Shown: in pieces, positions 37,035 through 47,941 of the stretch
Layout: every line of letters starts with the position of its first letter
How positions within the stretch are numbered: the stretch's first letter is position 1
NCBI RefSeq assembly: GCF_001625215.2
Contig: NC_030386.2
Location: 21,918,545 to 21,982,544 of the forward strand
Direction of reading: 5' to 3'
From: Daucus carota subsp. sativus
Taxonomy: Eukaryota > Streptophyta > Magnoliopsida > Apiales > Apiaceae
DNA length: 64,000 nucleotides
Notes under the pieces: generated by a model
The model's database searches: none
Told to the model about the DNA's origin: nothing
What the model saw: only the letters and a program-made list of their open reading frames with translations
Program-made: the position numbers and the translations under genes

Positions 37035-37730
37035 TTTTTTTTTTGTCACAAAATAAAAATTAGAACAATACAGTCGAGACAAACCCCCAACTGCAGATAC
37101 AACCAGGTTGGAAAACAAATAACATACTAGCAGATTTGTTTCCTGATTGTTTAACATATAGAATTCAAAAATTCCTGAAGGTAAAAATGAAATCAAAGAT
37201 ATTCCAAACGATCCAAATTGTACCTTTGTCACATAAAGCGGCAACCTCACAATTGACCTTATCACGTAAAAGCCATTGTTAGACTAGTGTTCAAAAACTC
37301 TTAAGATTGGAGGAGCGGCACCCAGCTATCTACATGCCGGATACCAGCTATAAACATGCCGAAAATGTAAACTTCTGACGGATGAACAATCTTTGATCTT
37401 GAAAGGTGAGCTTTTGCCATAATTACCACCGACTAATATTTGACGCAGACTTTTCAGATCTCCAAAAACATCAATGAAATCATTCTAGACGGATCCAACA
37501 TCGAATAAATTCAAATATAACTAGACAAAAACATAATCAAACACTCCGAAAAGAGAGACACACAAATACCAAAAAAATGGGTTTTATTGAAAGGAAATCA
37601 GCGAAGATGAAAGAAAATAAAGGAGATGGGGCTTTCCACCGGATAAAACCAGTGGAAGCCCCTCAGACAACCTTGAAAATGGACAAAGACAAAAGACGGA
37701 GGCGGCTCCTCGAACCCTAATTTTTTTTTT
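37035..37730 (-). mobile_element. Poly(A) retroposon with hairpin, copy 1
   Basis: An 11-bp duplication TACGGATAACT lies on both sides (37024-37034 and 37731-37741). A T-tract at 37034-37044 is the poly(A) tail of a minus-strand insertion, preceded by TTTTGTGAC on that strand. On the minus strand the element starts with TTAGGGTTCGAGG and soon contains GGGGCTTCCACTGG ... CCGGTGGAAAGCCCC, an almost perfect hairpin (plus strand about 37628-37661). No long reading frame. The second copy is at 47942-48445. The structure fits a non-autonomous retroposon moved by a LINE. Confidence 0.75.
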
Positions 37731-37946
37731 TACGGATAACTGAAGAAAGGAAAACTATCGTACAATTGTATATATATTTTTTTATGACAATTATGTTAAA
37801 TTATCTTACATCACATCTTAAGATTATTCAAAATAAAGGGCAAGTAAATAAATTAAACAGGAAACAAAGACATGCCCTTTGCAGTAAATTTCTACATATA
37901 TATGCATGCATATTTGCACGTCCCGATCCCGCCAATCTTTCATCAT

Positions 37947-38246
37947 TCAGTGGTGATCGCCGGCGATAGATTTGTGTCCAGCACCAGGACTCGGACCGGA
38001 GTCCTTGAGAGTTCGAAGTGATGGAAGGCCTTTAACTTTCATGTGTCCAGCTCCCCGAGAGCTTGGTCCAGATGATTTCACCTCATCAACCGAAAATCCA
38101 TGACCCCTTAAAAAATCTTCCATATAGCTTGTTCTTGTCTTCTCTGGCAAGGGCCGGCTGGCTCTTGTAGTTGGAGCCTTAGAGCATAGAAGAAGAGAGA
38201 ATAACAAAAATGTGATTGTAACATAAGTGACTTTTTCTGAATCCAT
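37947..38246 (-). CDS. PIP/PIPL-type secreted peptide precursor
   Basis: 99 residues, single exon. Residues 7-28 are a strongly hydrophobic signal peptide ending near CSKAPTTRAS. The variable middle is basic and acidic, and the C-terminal half has two copies of the PAMP-induced-peptide signature: SGPSSRGAGH at 59-68 and SGPSPGAGH at 83-91. The family motif is SGPSxxGxGH; the mature peptides are cut from the precursor, hydroxylated on proline and secreted as defence or growth signals sensed by leucine-rich-repeat kinases (RLK7 in Arabidopsis). The second motif is one residue short. Related IDA and CEP peptides were considered but lack this exact motif. The start is the first ATG and gives the signal peptide. 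Confidence 0.85.
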   Translation of the reverse strand: MDSEKVTYVTITFLLFSLLLCSKAPTTRASRPLPEKTRTSYMEDFLRGHGFSVDEVKSSGPSSRGAGHMKVKGLPSLRTLKDSGPSPGAGHKSIAGDHH

Positions 38247-38365
38247 AATGGGAGAGCTAGGAGCTACCTAGCTAAAGAAATATATTTGTTTTTGTGTTTA
38301 TAAAGACTAGGTTTGTTTTGTGTTAGTGAGCTAGTATATTTGATATGGTACGTTGTGGATCGGAG

Positions 38366-38375
38366 GTATATATAG
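38366..38375 (-). promoter_or_regulatory. TATA box of the PIP-like gene
   Basis: CTATATATAC on the minus strand lies about 120 bp before the ATG at 38246. A second candidate, TTTATAAA, lies near 38298 but is closer than usual. Confidence 0.5.
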
Positions 38376-38389
38376 GGACTGAGCAGGGG

Positions 38390-39048
38390 CGGATCTAGAA
38401 TCTAGAAATATCTTCTTACGGGGACAATCAAGAAAATTTTCGAAAAACACCAATATATTTTCAGATTTTGAAAAGATATTTTTATAATTTTGTAAAATTT
38501 AAAATGATAAAAAAATGTCAAAAACAATTTAGATGACACGTGTCTCCATACCTCTTACTAGACCCGTCCCGGGGACGAGTACATGTGGTGTGGTGGCGTG
38601 GGGAATGCTGGATTTGACTAGAAAATCCAAGATCACTGTTGAAGTAATAGTTGATGGAGGATGGTATACATTCTTGATACATATGCCGCCACCTATTTTG
38701 GGGAAAAAACGTGGTGCTTTCATAGGAAAGATGGACTTGATGAATAGATTAAGAAAAAGACTCAATTTTGGGAAATGAAAGATTTGGGAAAAGACATAAA
38801 AAACTGCGTTTGTCCTAAAATAAGGGTACCTGCTTCCCATGTTGGTATGCACTAAATGCAGATATCGATTAGATTGTTTTGTGAATGAGGAAACTCGATT
38901 AGCAAACTTTTCCATGGGCTTTAAAGTATCAGATGAAACCGGACGTCTCTTTGTTTAAGTATTGGATTATTTTATTTGCATTATGTTCATATTTGTATCC
39001 ACGTTTTTTTATTTAGATGTAAATCAATTTCGGATATATGAGATCTAA
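38390..39048. other. Gene-free stretch with a half-element end
   Basis: AGGGGCGGATCTAGAATC at about 38389-38406 matches the terminal repeat of the hAT-like element at 40907-41409, so this may be a broken copy. The overlapping open frames at 38529-38915 on both strands have no family resemblance and are not called. Confidence 0.4.
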
Positions 39049-39499
39049 TCTATACTATATTATTAAAGCCGAAACATTAAAAGTTTGGTCGGTTGGTACG
39101 CGGGCTTTTATACAGACTTTTATAATTAACGGGCTCCAAACAAAATTAGTGGGATTCAAACAAAATATAAACAAATCAAAACATAAAACAAATATACAAT
39201 CGCTTATATACTATACTATTAAAGCCAAAACATTAAAAATTTGATCGGTCAATTCGGTGATTTGCTGAAAATTTTAAATAATTTTAGTTTTTTTTTTGAA
39301 TAGAAAATAATTTTAGTTGATTAGTGATTAGCATGAATGTTCTTCACTCTTTGTTGGTTGGCCTTGGTTTTGGTTCAGATACACGAGATTTGCAGTCTTA
39401 TTGGGATAACATGGACGTACAGCTTTCGATTTCTTTGTATATGTGATTCCGTATGTATTAAAGAAACCAGGTAAAAAATGATCATTATTTTATATCATA

Positions 39500-40454
39500 T
39501 CTATACTATTATATACTTATATATAATAAGCGTAAAGGAGATAATTTGGTCACATGGTCCTATGGTCTAAAAACTTATCATCTGTTGGATTGTATATTGA
39601 ACAAATAAGCACCGTTAGATTAGAACAAAATTAAATTCTGTTCTACAAGGAAACTAAAATCTACTTGCATATTTATAATTCCTTTTCTAAATCCAAAACA
39701 AATTCTGTATTTCACGTGTTTTTGGTTTTTTAATCCAAAATAAATATTTCCTACCAATCTTAATTGTAGAATCGTATAAATCGCACCGTCACAAAATTAT
39801 TTTTATCCATAGGATCGTATATTGAACAAATAAGCACCGTTAGATTAGAACAAAATTAACTTCTGTTCCACAAGACAACTAATATCTATTTGCATGTTTA
39901 TAATTTCTTTTCTGAATCCAAAACAAATTATGTCTTTCACGTGTTTGTGATTTTTATTAATCTAAAATAAATATTTTCTATCAGTTTTATTTGTACAATC
40001 ATATAAATCGCACCGTCACAAAATTATTTTTATCTAATATATTTTAAAATTAATAAGCCCGATTTATTTGAGGAACGAATACAAAAACTTTTTTTTAATC
40101 CAAAACAAATTTTACCATCTTATTGCATGTTTATGATTCATCTTCTTAATTCGAAACAAATTATGTTTATCAACTTTAATCTCGAACCATAAAATTTTTT
40201 AGAAAAATATTTAAATCGCATTATAATAATTCTAATATAAAATACATTTATAAATATAATCTAACGGGAGTTGGCGTCACATATTCTACATAAAATAATT
40301 TAAAATTTGATAGAAAGAATTTAATATTTTGGCATGATACATACAATTTTAATTTATTATTTATAAATTAAATTTTTTCACACCATTTAAAATATATTTA
40401 AAATGTTTATAAATAATTAAAAAGCTCCCGTGCCTTGCACGGGTTATAAGCTAG
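39500..40454 (+). mobile_element. Non-autonomous Helitron 3
   Basis: Starts TCTATACTATTATATACTTA after an A and ends CCCGTGCCTTGCACGGG (hairpin), TTATAAG, CTAG before a T. The 3' hairpin is nearly that of Helitrons 2 and 4. A second Helitron 5' end, TCTATACTATATTATTAAAG, lies upstream at 39049, so the real unit may be 39049-40454 or two overlapping insertions. Two tandem 225-bp units are inside (39592 and 39817). No helicase. Confidence 0.75.
39592..40040 (+). repeat. Two tandem 225-bp units inside Helitron 3
   Basis: GTATATTGAACAAATAAGCA starts at 39592 and again at 39817; each unit runs through TTTCACGTGTTT and ends near CACCGTCACAAAATTATTTT. They differ by scattered substitutions, so the duplication is older than the one in Helitron 1. 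Confidence 0.85.
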
Positions 40455-40906
40455 TATGAATAGGATATGATATAGACGTATTTTTATTTTTCTAATCCGA
40501 TAGTTTATGATCGATCGAGCATTGGACATTGACTTTTTATATATATTTATACAAGATTAATGATATATATGTATTAAATATTGTTAATTGATTAGAAGTT
40601 TGACTTAAAACATTTTATTTAACATTAAACTTGTCTTATATATAAAAAAAACACCGCATGTTGATAACATATGCATATGCTATACTATCATTATGCATAT
40701 ACTATCAGTATGACAGTGTGAACCATTTAGCGAAGGGTCGAAGGAGCTACCGTCCAGAGATTTTTTTTGGCTCATCCCGATTTTAAAAGTGTAAAACAAA
40801 CAGCACGAACTGTTGAAAAAAATTGGTCCACTTCATTTTCTCTCATCCAACCGTTAACAAATGACCCCTTACAGTTGCGGGTGTAAAATATATATGCAGG
40901 TGCATG

Positions 40907-41409
40907 CAGTGGCGGATTCAGAATTTTTTTCCAGTGGGTTCCTTATACGAAAACAGTGATAAAGAGGAGAGACCGGAGAATAGAGATGGAAGTGGAGATT
41001 CAAACCCGCAACAGAAAAAATAGATGCCGACAAGTTTTAGCAAGGAGCCAGCAACCCACGATTTGGCAAAAACGAAAAGCTGTGTTAGGTTTAATTTAAT
41101 TTTAATGTATACGTGGTTTTTTTTTTTAATAAGTATACGTAGTTTTAGTTTGTTTTGTAGAATTTTCAGAATTCCAATATCCAATTCGGCTTGCAGCAGG
41201 TTAGTTTGATTAAGTGGGCTACTATGAACTATGAGCTATTCTATCTTAAACTAATGGGCTGGGTTAAAACAAACTGACATATATTTGTGTGGGTTGGTGT
41301 TTTTTTGACGGTGGGTTCCCGACTTATAATTTTTTTTATATCCTATGTTGACACTCAAGGTTCAGTGGGGTCCTCTCCACCCACTGACCAAAGGGTACAT
41401 CCGCCCCTG
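40907..41409. mobile_element. Non-autonomous hAT-like element, CAGTGGCGGA family
   Basis: Ends CAGTGGCGGATTCAGAATTT and ACATCCGCCCCTG form the terminal repeat CAG(T/G)GGCGGAT, flanked by a perfect 8-bp duplication GGTGCATG (40899-40906 and 41410-41417). 503 bp. Fragmentary frames include GSSPPTDQRVHPP, which is an artefact of the end repeat. Confidence 0.88.
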
Positions 41410-41546
41410 GGTGCATGGCCTGCGATCGGTTTCCTTTCGATTCTAAATATTTCTGTACCAGCCAGCAACAACATATGATATTTAATAAGTTGCAATCGGT
41501 TGAATAATGTTTGTGGTTTATGATTAAACTGAAAGAAACTTTGTTA

Positions 41547-41920
41547 GAGCATCTCCAACCATTGAAAGCCTTTAGCTAAAAGGTGAGTTGACATACTAAA
41601 AATAAAAAATTTTAGCCAACAGCTCGAAAACTCGTACTCTAACCATATTCAGCTGTTGTCTATAATTTTAGCCAACCTCCTATGGATGACTAAATTTGTC
41701 AAATCTCTACAGGTCTGTAAGAAATCTGTAGGAAGATTGCACATCATTTATTACCATATTGAACTGATATATTATATTTTAACAATCTAAAATATTAATA
41801 ACATGCTATTTTTAAATTATAGCCAACCAATATAGCCAATACCAGGTTCAGCAAATTTTACATAATGTCTTACAGCTCTCATTTAGCCAACGATTATAGT
41901 CAACGCTGTTGGAGATGCTC
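41547..41920 (-). mobile_element. PIF/Harbinger-like MITE, GAGCATC family, copy 2
   Basis: Ends GAGCATCTCCAACCATTG and GCTGTTGGAGATGCTC, flanked by TTA on both sides (41544-41546, 41921-41923). 374 bp, non-coding; the inverse of 36556-36886 with moderate divergence. Confidence 0.88.
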
Positions 41921-42275
41921 TTACGTAAAGTTAAACCTTCGTCAATAAACAAGTTAGCATTCCTCTTATGCATATAAAGATTAGGCCCAGGTTTTATATT
42001 GCAACTGATCTGCTGCTCAGTAAAGTGTAGGAAAGGGTCTTTCGAATAATCTGTTTTTTCTGCAGTAGCAATGTCAAGTGAGAGTGAAATAAACCAGAAA
42101 TTAATATCCGATGGCTACAAATTCACTCTCATGCAATGCACCCAAAATCAAAAACTGGGGAGGAGCCAAACCCACCGAAGCAAGCAGCCTATTAGCTGCA
42201 GGTCAATTTGTCTCATCATATCGATATACTACATGTCACTGAGTTGACTCAACTTTCATGTTTCACCGTTATAAC

Positions 42276-42886
42276 TAGGGGTGCCCATGGCTTATCAAAA
42301 CCCGCTCAAACCGATCTAACCGACCCAACCCGACCTTAAACCAACCCGAAAATATTTAACCCAAATTTTGATTGGGTTGAAAATTATTAAAACCGATTTA
42401 AATGGGTTGGGTTAGGGTTTTGCTTATAACCCGTCCATTCTAACCCGACCCGCATATTTTATTTAATTTTTATATATTTTATTTGTTTTTACAGAAACAA
42501 TTTTAGGTATCTTTCTATCTAAACTAACAATATATCATATATTACTTAAATTCATAATAAATGTGTGAAACACTTTTTAGTTTGAACGAATCACCAGTTC
42601 CGCTTAATAAGAACTAAGCTATTGGCAACCAAACTCGATAATAAGCTCAACTTGTCTCGAAAAAATTGTGCAATTACAAAACTAAGTGATCTTACCTCAC
42701 ACTCATTTTCTAGTAACTTATTCTACCCAACCCAAACCGACCCAAACCGAAATAAATTCTAACCGACCCAACCCGATGAAATCTAAACCGAACTTTAGTT
42801 GGGTTAAAAATTAAAAAAACCGAACTAAATGGGTTGGGTTAGGGTTTAACCTATAACCCGCCCAACCCGACCCACGGGCACCCCTA
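42276..42886. mobile_element. Non-autonomous hAT-like element (copy C)
   Basis: Ends TAGGGGTGCCCATGG and CACGGGCACCCCTA with a perfect 8-bp duplication GTTATAAC (42268-42275 and 42887-42894). The subterminal arrays here consist of ACCCGACCC / AACCCAACC / GGGTTGGGTT units, unlike the CGGTTCGG units of copies A and B. 611 bp, non-coding core. Confidence 0.92.
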
Positions 42887-42894
42887 GTTATAAC

Positions 42895-43551
42895 AACAAA
42901 AACAATAAAGTGCTAGATCTGCACATACATGTACCTTTTTTCAGCTTCATCCTAGTCTAGATTCCGGCCTCATTAATCACATAATCTTGGTTTGTGGCTA
43001 GTGATTGTGATAGGTTGCTAGGAGAAGGCCATATCTTGAGACTTAATCATTTATAAACTTACCAATTCATTAGAAATTTACTTTAGATCTACATATTCAC
43101 ATACTGCATCTCGTCGTTTATCAAATATAGTACTTGGTACTACGTCGCCAGGCTCCTCTTAGATTTACCAGGAGGTCACTTGAGATTGTCGCGAGTTGAA
43201 CCCTGACCAAGGTGCGGTGTGCAGTATAGGCCAGAGACCCTTCACAATCCACACAATACAGAGCAATAGTGAGGAAGATACTAAGTTAGTGAATGGAAAG
43301 CCAAATACCACGCTAATGATCAGAAAGGTTGAATATTATGATTACGATACATTTTATACATCTTCTGACTAACAGTAACCTTATTACAAGTATCACAGCT
43401 CAATAGCTCATATCACTGAATAAAAGTGGAAAACAAAACTAGGGTAAAAGATAAGACTTATAAAGTCAAATTTTCCTCGTAGGAGCAGTCAGTGATGATC
43501 AAAAAAAAACTAGCTAATGACCATGATTATCCACTTGCAGTGTCGCTGTAC
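42895..43551. other. Lipase 3' flank
   Basis: No exon seen. CGCGAGTTGAACCCTGACC near 43190-43208, inverted, resembles an RNA polymerase III B box, but no A box or SINE end was found. Confidence 0.3.
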
Positions 43552-46014
43552 TTATGCACCAACAGAGCTAGTATGATTTCCCAAGAATAAAAACAGGTCA
43601 TCATAAACATCTTTCTTTGCTGACCAACTGAAGAGAAAATCAAGATGACCATAATTCTTTACTTCCAGTGTAGCAGTTTCTCGTGGTGAACGTTGCAACT
43701 CGGATAGAGTGTCCCTCACGTCTATAACATCTGACAATGGATCGTTTTCCCCAGAAGCAAACCACATCGGAATTGAAGTAGGAATTGCAGTTAGATTAAA
43801 ACTAGGAGCATTGAATCGCCTGTATTTGCCAATGTTACCCAGCAGTCCATAGTCATATACAGTAATATAACCTGATCGAACCACTGCCAATTCAACACAA
43901 ATCACAAATTAGAAAGGAAATTATATACAAAATCTGTCCATAGGTTTTGTAAATTATTTTCTAACAGACAAATGATATCTATGTTTCTGCTCTAGCTATT
44001 GAGCACACATACTTTGAGCAAGATGTGCCAGATTCCTTGTAGAAGTTGGTTGAGGACCATATCTTAGATAATCGTTCACTTTATGGATGTCGAAGCAGCA
44101 GTTCTCCCCTGCAAACATTCAGCTAAATGCTTGATTAAGTACATTAAATGAAAGCATAACATTATTAATGATTGATGAAATTAAAGGAGAAGATCGTAAC
44201 CTGTAAGGGATCTGACCAAATTTTTACAGTAATCTGAATCTCCTCTGCATAAGCGCCTCATTATGTCAGTGCCAACTGCACTAAATAAAATAGGCGAAGA
44301 CTTCAATGTTAGACAAAATTAAGATCAATAAAATAAACTGTTACTTATCATGGAAGCTGGCAAAACCTCTTTAAATCAATATCATTATGAATTACCTCCT
44401 TAAATCAATCGAAGGTATATCGTCTGTAACCATCTGCCAGTAAATAATGTTAGTTACATTCCAGACTATATCTACTAGGTAACATAGAACAATGACACAA
44501 ATTGAGAAAAGTAGACTAAATGAAGATGCACACCTGATCAATATGCAGTAGAACTGCCATTCGGACTATTGGAACCTCTACCCAGTGCAAGTATGCTATG
44601 GGACAAAGAAAGGCAGCGCCCTCAACTTTATTTGCTGATTCTTTGTTCGTAAAACCGACAATTGACATCAATGTTCCCTAATGCAGGATAATCAAACAAA
44701 TATGCACTTCAGAAACATAATAACTTAACAAGTCAGAAGGGCAAATGGGCAAACTAACAATGAAAGAAGTCAAGATACCTGTGAGTGTCCAATGACGAAT
44801 ACTTTGGAATTTGTGATATTATTTACATAATTGAGCATTGCTGGAAGATCAAATTTCGCCAATTCTGTCCAACTCCAATTCCAGAATTCCTAAAGATGAC
44901 ATAACAGTAGCATATATTCATAGAATGTCATTATTGATCATTTAATTCATAAAGATTCTTGAGTTTAGCTAGTATGTCCTGATACCCCTTCAAGTGAGTG
45001 AAATGCATACAGTACTTTGATAATACATGGAATTGTGAGGTTAGTGAGTATACCTTATTTGATTCTGATAAAGATACATGGCCGTGACTCCATTGCACCC
45101 CTCTTATGTTTCCAACCCAAACATCATAACCTTTGTCAGCAAGTAGGAAGCCTAACGAGCCATTTATGCCGTTTAAGAACCAGGCTTCACCTCCCTGTTT
45201 TTGTTTTGTTTTGAGAATTAGAACAAATTAACATGTCACAGCAGTTCGAACAATATTATTCCAATTTGATTGGACCATACTGCAATAGGCAAAATATAAA
45301 TTGAATGGAAGATGTAATCACCATAAAGAGTCCATGTAGCAGCAGAACCGGAGGACCTCTCTTTCCCCCTGAATTTGCCTTATTAGAGGAAACTCTTTGA
45401 AGCCCCAACAAAAAATTATCTTCTGTTTGAACCTGCAGTCATAACAAATTCCGTGTCCATAAGTTCTTCCTTTTTCTCAATTTACATAACAATATAACAG
45501 CTCAATAAAAATTAAAATCCGCCACATGCATTATTCATTCACTGTTTAACTTTTATAAATTTACCAAATATCAATCGATGTGCAAGATTACATAGCACAT
45601 CTAAACTCGTCAATACTCTACTTGTTGAGAAATATCGAGTATATATAGTCTGATTTGAAAAATAGTCTACGACTGCTAATTATTCAAAGCAAAATAATAC
45701 ACCTGACAAAAACAAAAACAAATTAATACAAACATGTTCAAGAAACAAATTATTGAGAGTATTAACACGCACAAGAATGTACACAACATCAGAACTTGAT
45801 CTATTGTAACAATAGAGTAAAAAGATTATGTACGCACAATGTGTTCGGAGCAATTATAGCCTAGAGGTTGAATAACTTGATAACACAAACCATCTGCCAC
45901 GTCTCCGGTAACTGTGGGAAGCGTTGAGTTGTGAGAACATGCAGATATGAGCACCGGAAAACAACAGAAGAAGATACTAAACGCCACCACGTCGAGTTTA
46001 AGTTGTGTGTCCAT
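43552..46014 (-). pseudogene. Triacylglycerol (acid) lipase with a frameshift
   Basis: Nine exons on the minus strand: 45838-46014, 45322-45432, 45054-45194, 44779-44889, 44534-44679, 44396-44433, 44201-44280, 44013-44108 and 43552-43883. It encodes a signal-peptide alpha/beta-hydrolase of the acid lipase family (LIP2/MPL1-like): YNCSEHI, LLLHGLF (oxyanion region), the nucleophile elbow GHSQG across the exon 4/5 border, the acid in GENDPLSD and the histidine in NYGHLDFLF. Every junction is GT-AG and all exons but one keep phase. Exon 5 is 146 nt where 144 or 147 is needed: after FTNKE the frame slips and meets TAG twelve codons later, while the next frame continues SANKVEGAAFLCPIAYL. As written, the product ends just after the catalytic serine. 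It could be a young pseudogene or a homopolymer error at GATTTTCTTT (44637-44646). Confidence 0.8.
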
Positions 46015-46112
46015 TAATCTAAGCTGGCGGGATATAATAGTGTTATGTGATTAAGTAAGAAGTGGGTTTTTTCAGGGATTGTATAGTTCAACTGTCTACG
46101 AGTTATTGTAGA

Positions 46113-46122
46113 AATATATATG
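46113..46122 (-). promoter_or_regulatory. Possible TATA box of the lipase gene
   Basis: TATATATTTC on the minus strand lies about 100 bp before the ATG at 46014. Confidence 0.4.
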
Positions 46123-46383
46123 ATGGTTTTGATCACATCTCCCACCTATAATGCAAACTCAGAATAAAAACTAATTTTACACGAGATAGGTATCCTTGTA
46201 TGCCAATACTATCCACAACGTTCTTTTCCTTCAAGGAAAATAAAAGAGTGCTGATTTACATTTAATTTGATCAGGAAGTCAGGAACACCCAAACCCTTGT
46301 TAATTTTTAATATGGATTAACAACTCTAGCAGGTTAATCAAATTTTTAATTATAATTAGTCTAGGATAATATTTATGTCTATA

Positions 46384-47889
46384 CTAGCTTATAACCCGTG
46401 CAATGCACGGGCGGTTAATATATTTGTTATTTTATCGTATATATTATAAATTTAATTAATTTTATAATATGTTTTAGTTAAAAAATTAAATACTATATTA
46501 CTCGATGTTATTGAGAATATTGAGTTTTTTTAGTTATAAAAAGATAATATTTTAGTTAAAAGGAACAATTGGTTATATAAATAGACCCGTATCTCGGCCC
46601 ACATATCGACCGACTGACCAAACTTTTAATGTTTCGGTATTATTGTGAGGTCAATAGAGTATTTAAAAATATTTTAATTTTAGTTGAAAAATATTATCCA
46701 TTATTTATTTATAATTATATATAATAATGTTATTTTTTTATATTATGTTGCCCGTATTATTTTAGAAGATCAGCGTTTTAGTTTGAAAACCTCAAAAGAT
46801 GATGTGTTTTAGTTAAAAAATGTAATTGATATGTTGCTCGGTGTTAATTTAGAAGATTGAGTTGTTTTGGTTAGAACATATTGAAAAGATAATATGTTTT
46901 GGTTAAAAAGGATAATTGATTGTATAGATAGCTCATAATTCGGCCCAAGTACCGACCGACCAAACTTTTAATGTTTATTATAATTTAAAGAGGCACATGA
47001 AACCAAATACCGACCCATCGTACTAACCTAAATTTAATGTTTCGGTTTAATAGATAATAAAAATATATTATAACATGTTATAAATTCAAGAGCTACGTGA
47101 GTCGAATACCAACCGATTCACCAAACTCAACTAACTGACCTACCAAGTGAACTTTTTATTCTTGACTTTAATAGTGTAATAATATGTAGTATATGATAGA
47201 TTTGTAATATTTCTTTTAATGTAAGATCATTAGAGTATTTAAAAATAATGTTATTAATGTAGTTCGGTTGAATAATATCACATGTTATTTATTAATAATT
47301 ATATTTAATGATATTATATTTTTATATATATGGCGCCCATGTTAATTGTAAAAACTCGGTTTTTTTAGTTAGAAAATCTAAAAAAGATAATGCGTTTTGG
47401 TTAAAAAGGCAATTACTATGTTGCCCGATATTAGTTTAGAAGATCGAGTTTTTTAGTCAGAAATATAAAAAAGGTAATATATTTCAATTAAAAGGATTAA
47501 TTGGTTATATAGATAGGTCTGTACTTTGACCCAAATTAAAAAGAATAATTGGTTATATAGATAGGTTCAGAATAATTGGTTATATTTGTTATATATTATA
47601 ATTATAATTATTTAAAAACAAAAAAATAAACAGGAAAAGGTTGCCTCAATCCGAAAGAAACCGGAGGAAGTAGTTGCGTAGTAAAAACCAAACACAGCCT
47701 AAAAAGTGTAATTTACAGAGAGCAAAGCGAAGATATTTGCAAGGTCATGTATTTGTTTTATGTTTGGACTTCTTTGTATATTTGGACTTGTCTATATTTT
47801 AAAGCCCATTAATTATAAAAATTCGTGTAATAACCCGCGTACCGACCGACCAAACTTTTAATGTTTCGGCTTTAATAGTATAGTATAGA
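46384..47889 (-). mobile_element. Non-autonomous Helitron 4 (minus strand)
   Basis: On the minus strand it starts TCTATACTATACTATTAAAG, continues CCGAAACATTAAAAGTTTGG, and ends with the hairpin CCCGTGCATTGCACGGG, TTATAAG and CTAG, between A and T host bases (T at 47890, A at 46383 on the plus strand). Several internal copies of the start-like motif (CGACCGACCAAACTTTTAAT on the plus strand, near 46610, 46955 and 47845) suggest a unit built from repeated 5' ends. About 1.5 kb, no helicase. Confidence 0.82.
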
Positions 47890-47941
47890 TATATAACTGA
47901 TGCGGTTGGCTTCAATATATTTTCTCAGCAATTTTTGTAAT

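Noticed and set aside
38529-38915. Overlapping open frames on both strands (81 and 128 residues)
   Set aside because: No family resemblance, no splice context, next to a broken transposon end; not supportable as a gene.
43140-43260. Possible tRNA-derived SINE (B-box-like CAGGGTTCAACTCGCG on the minus strand)
   Set aside because: No A box at the right distance, no tail and no target duplication.
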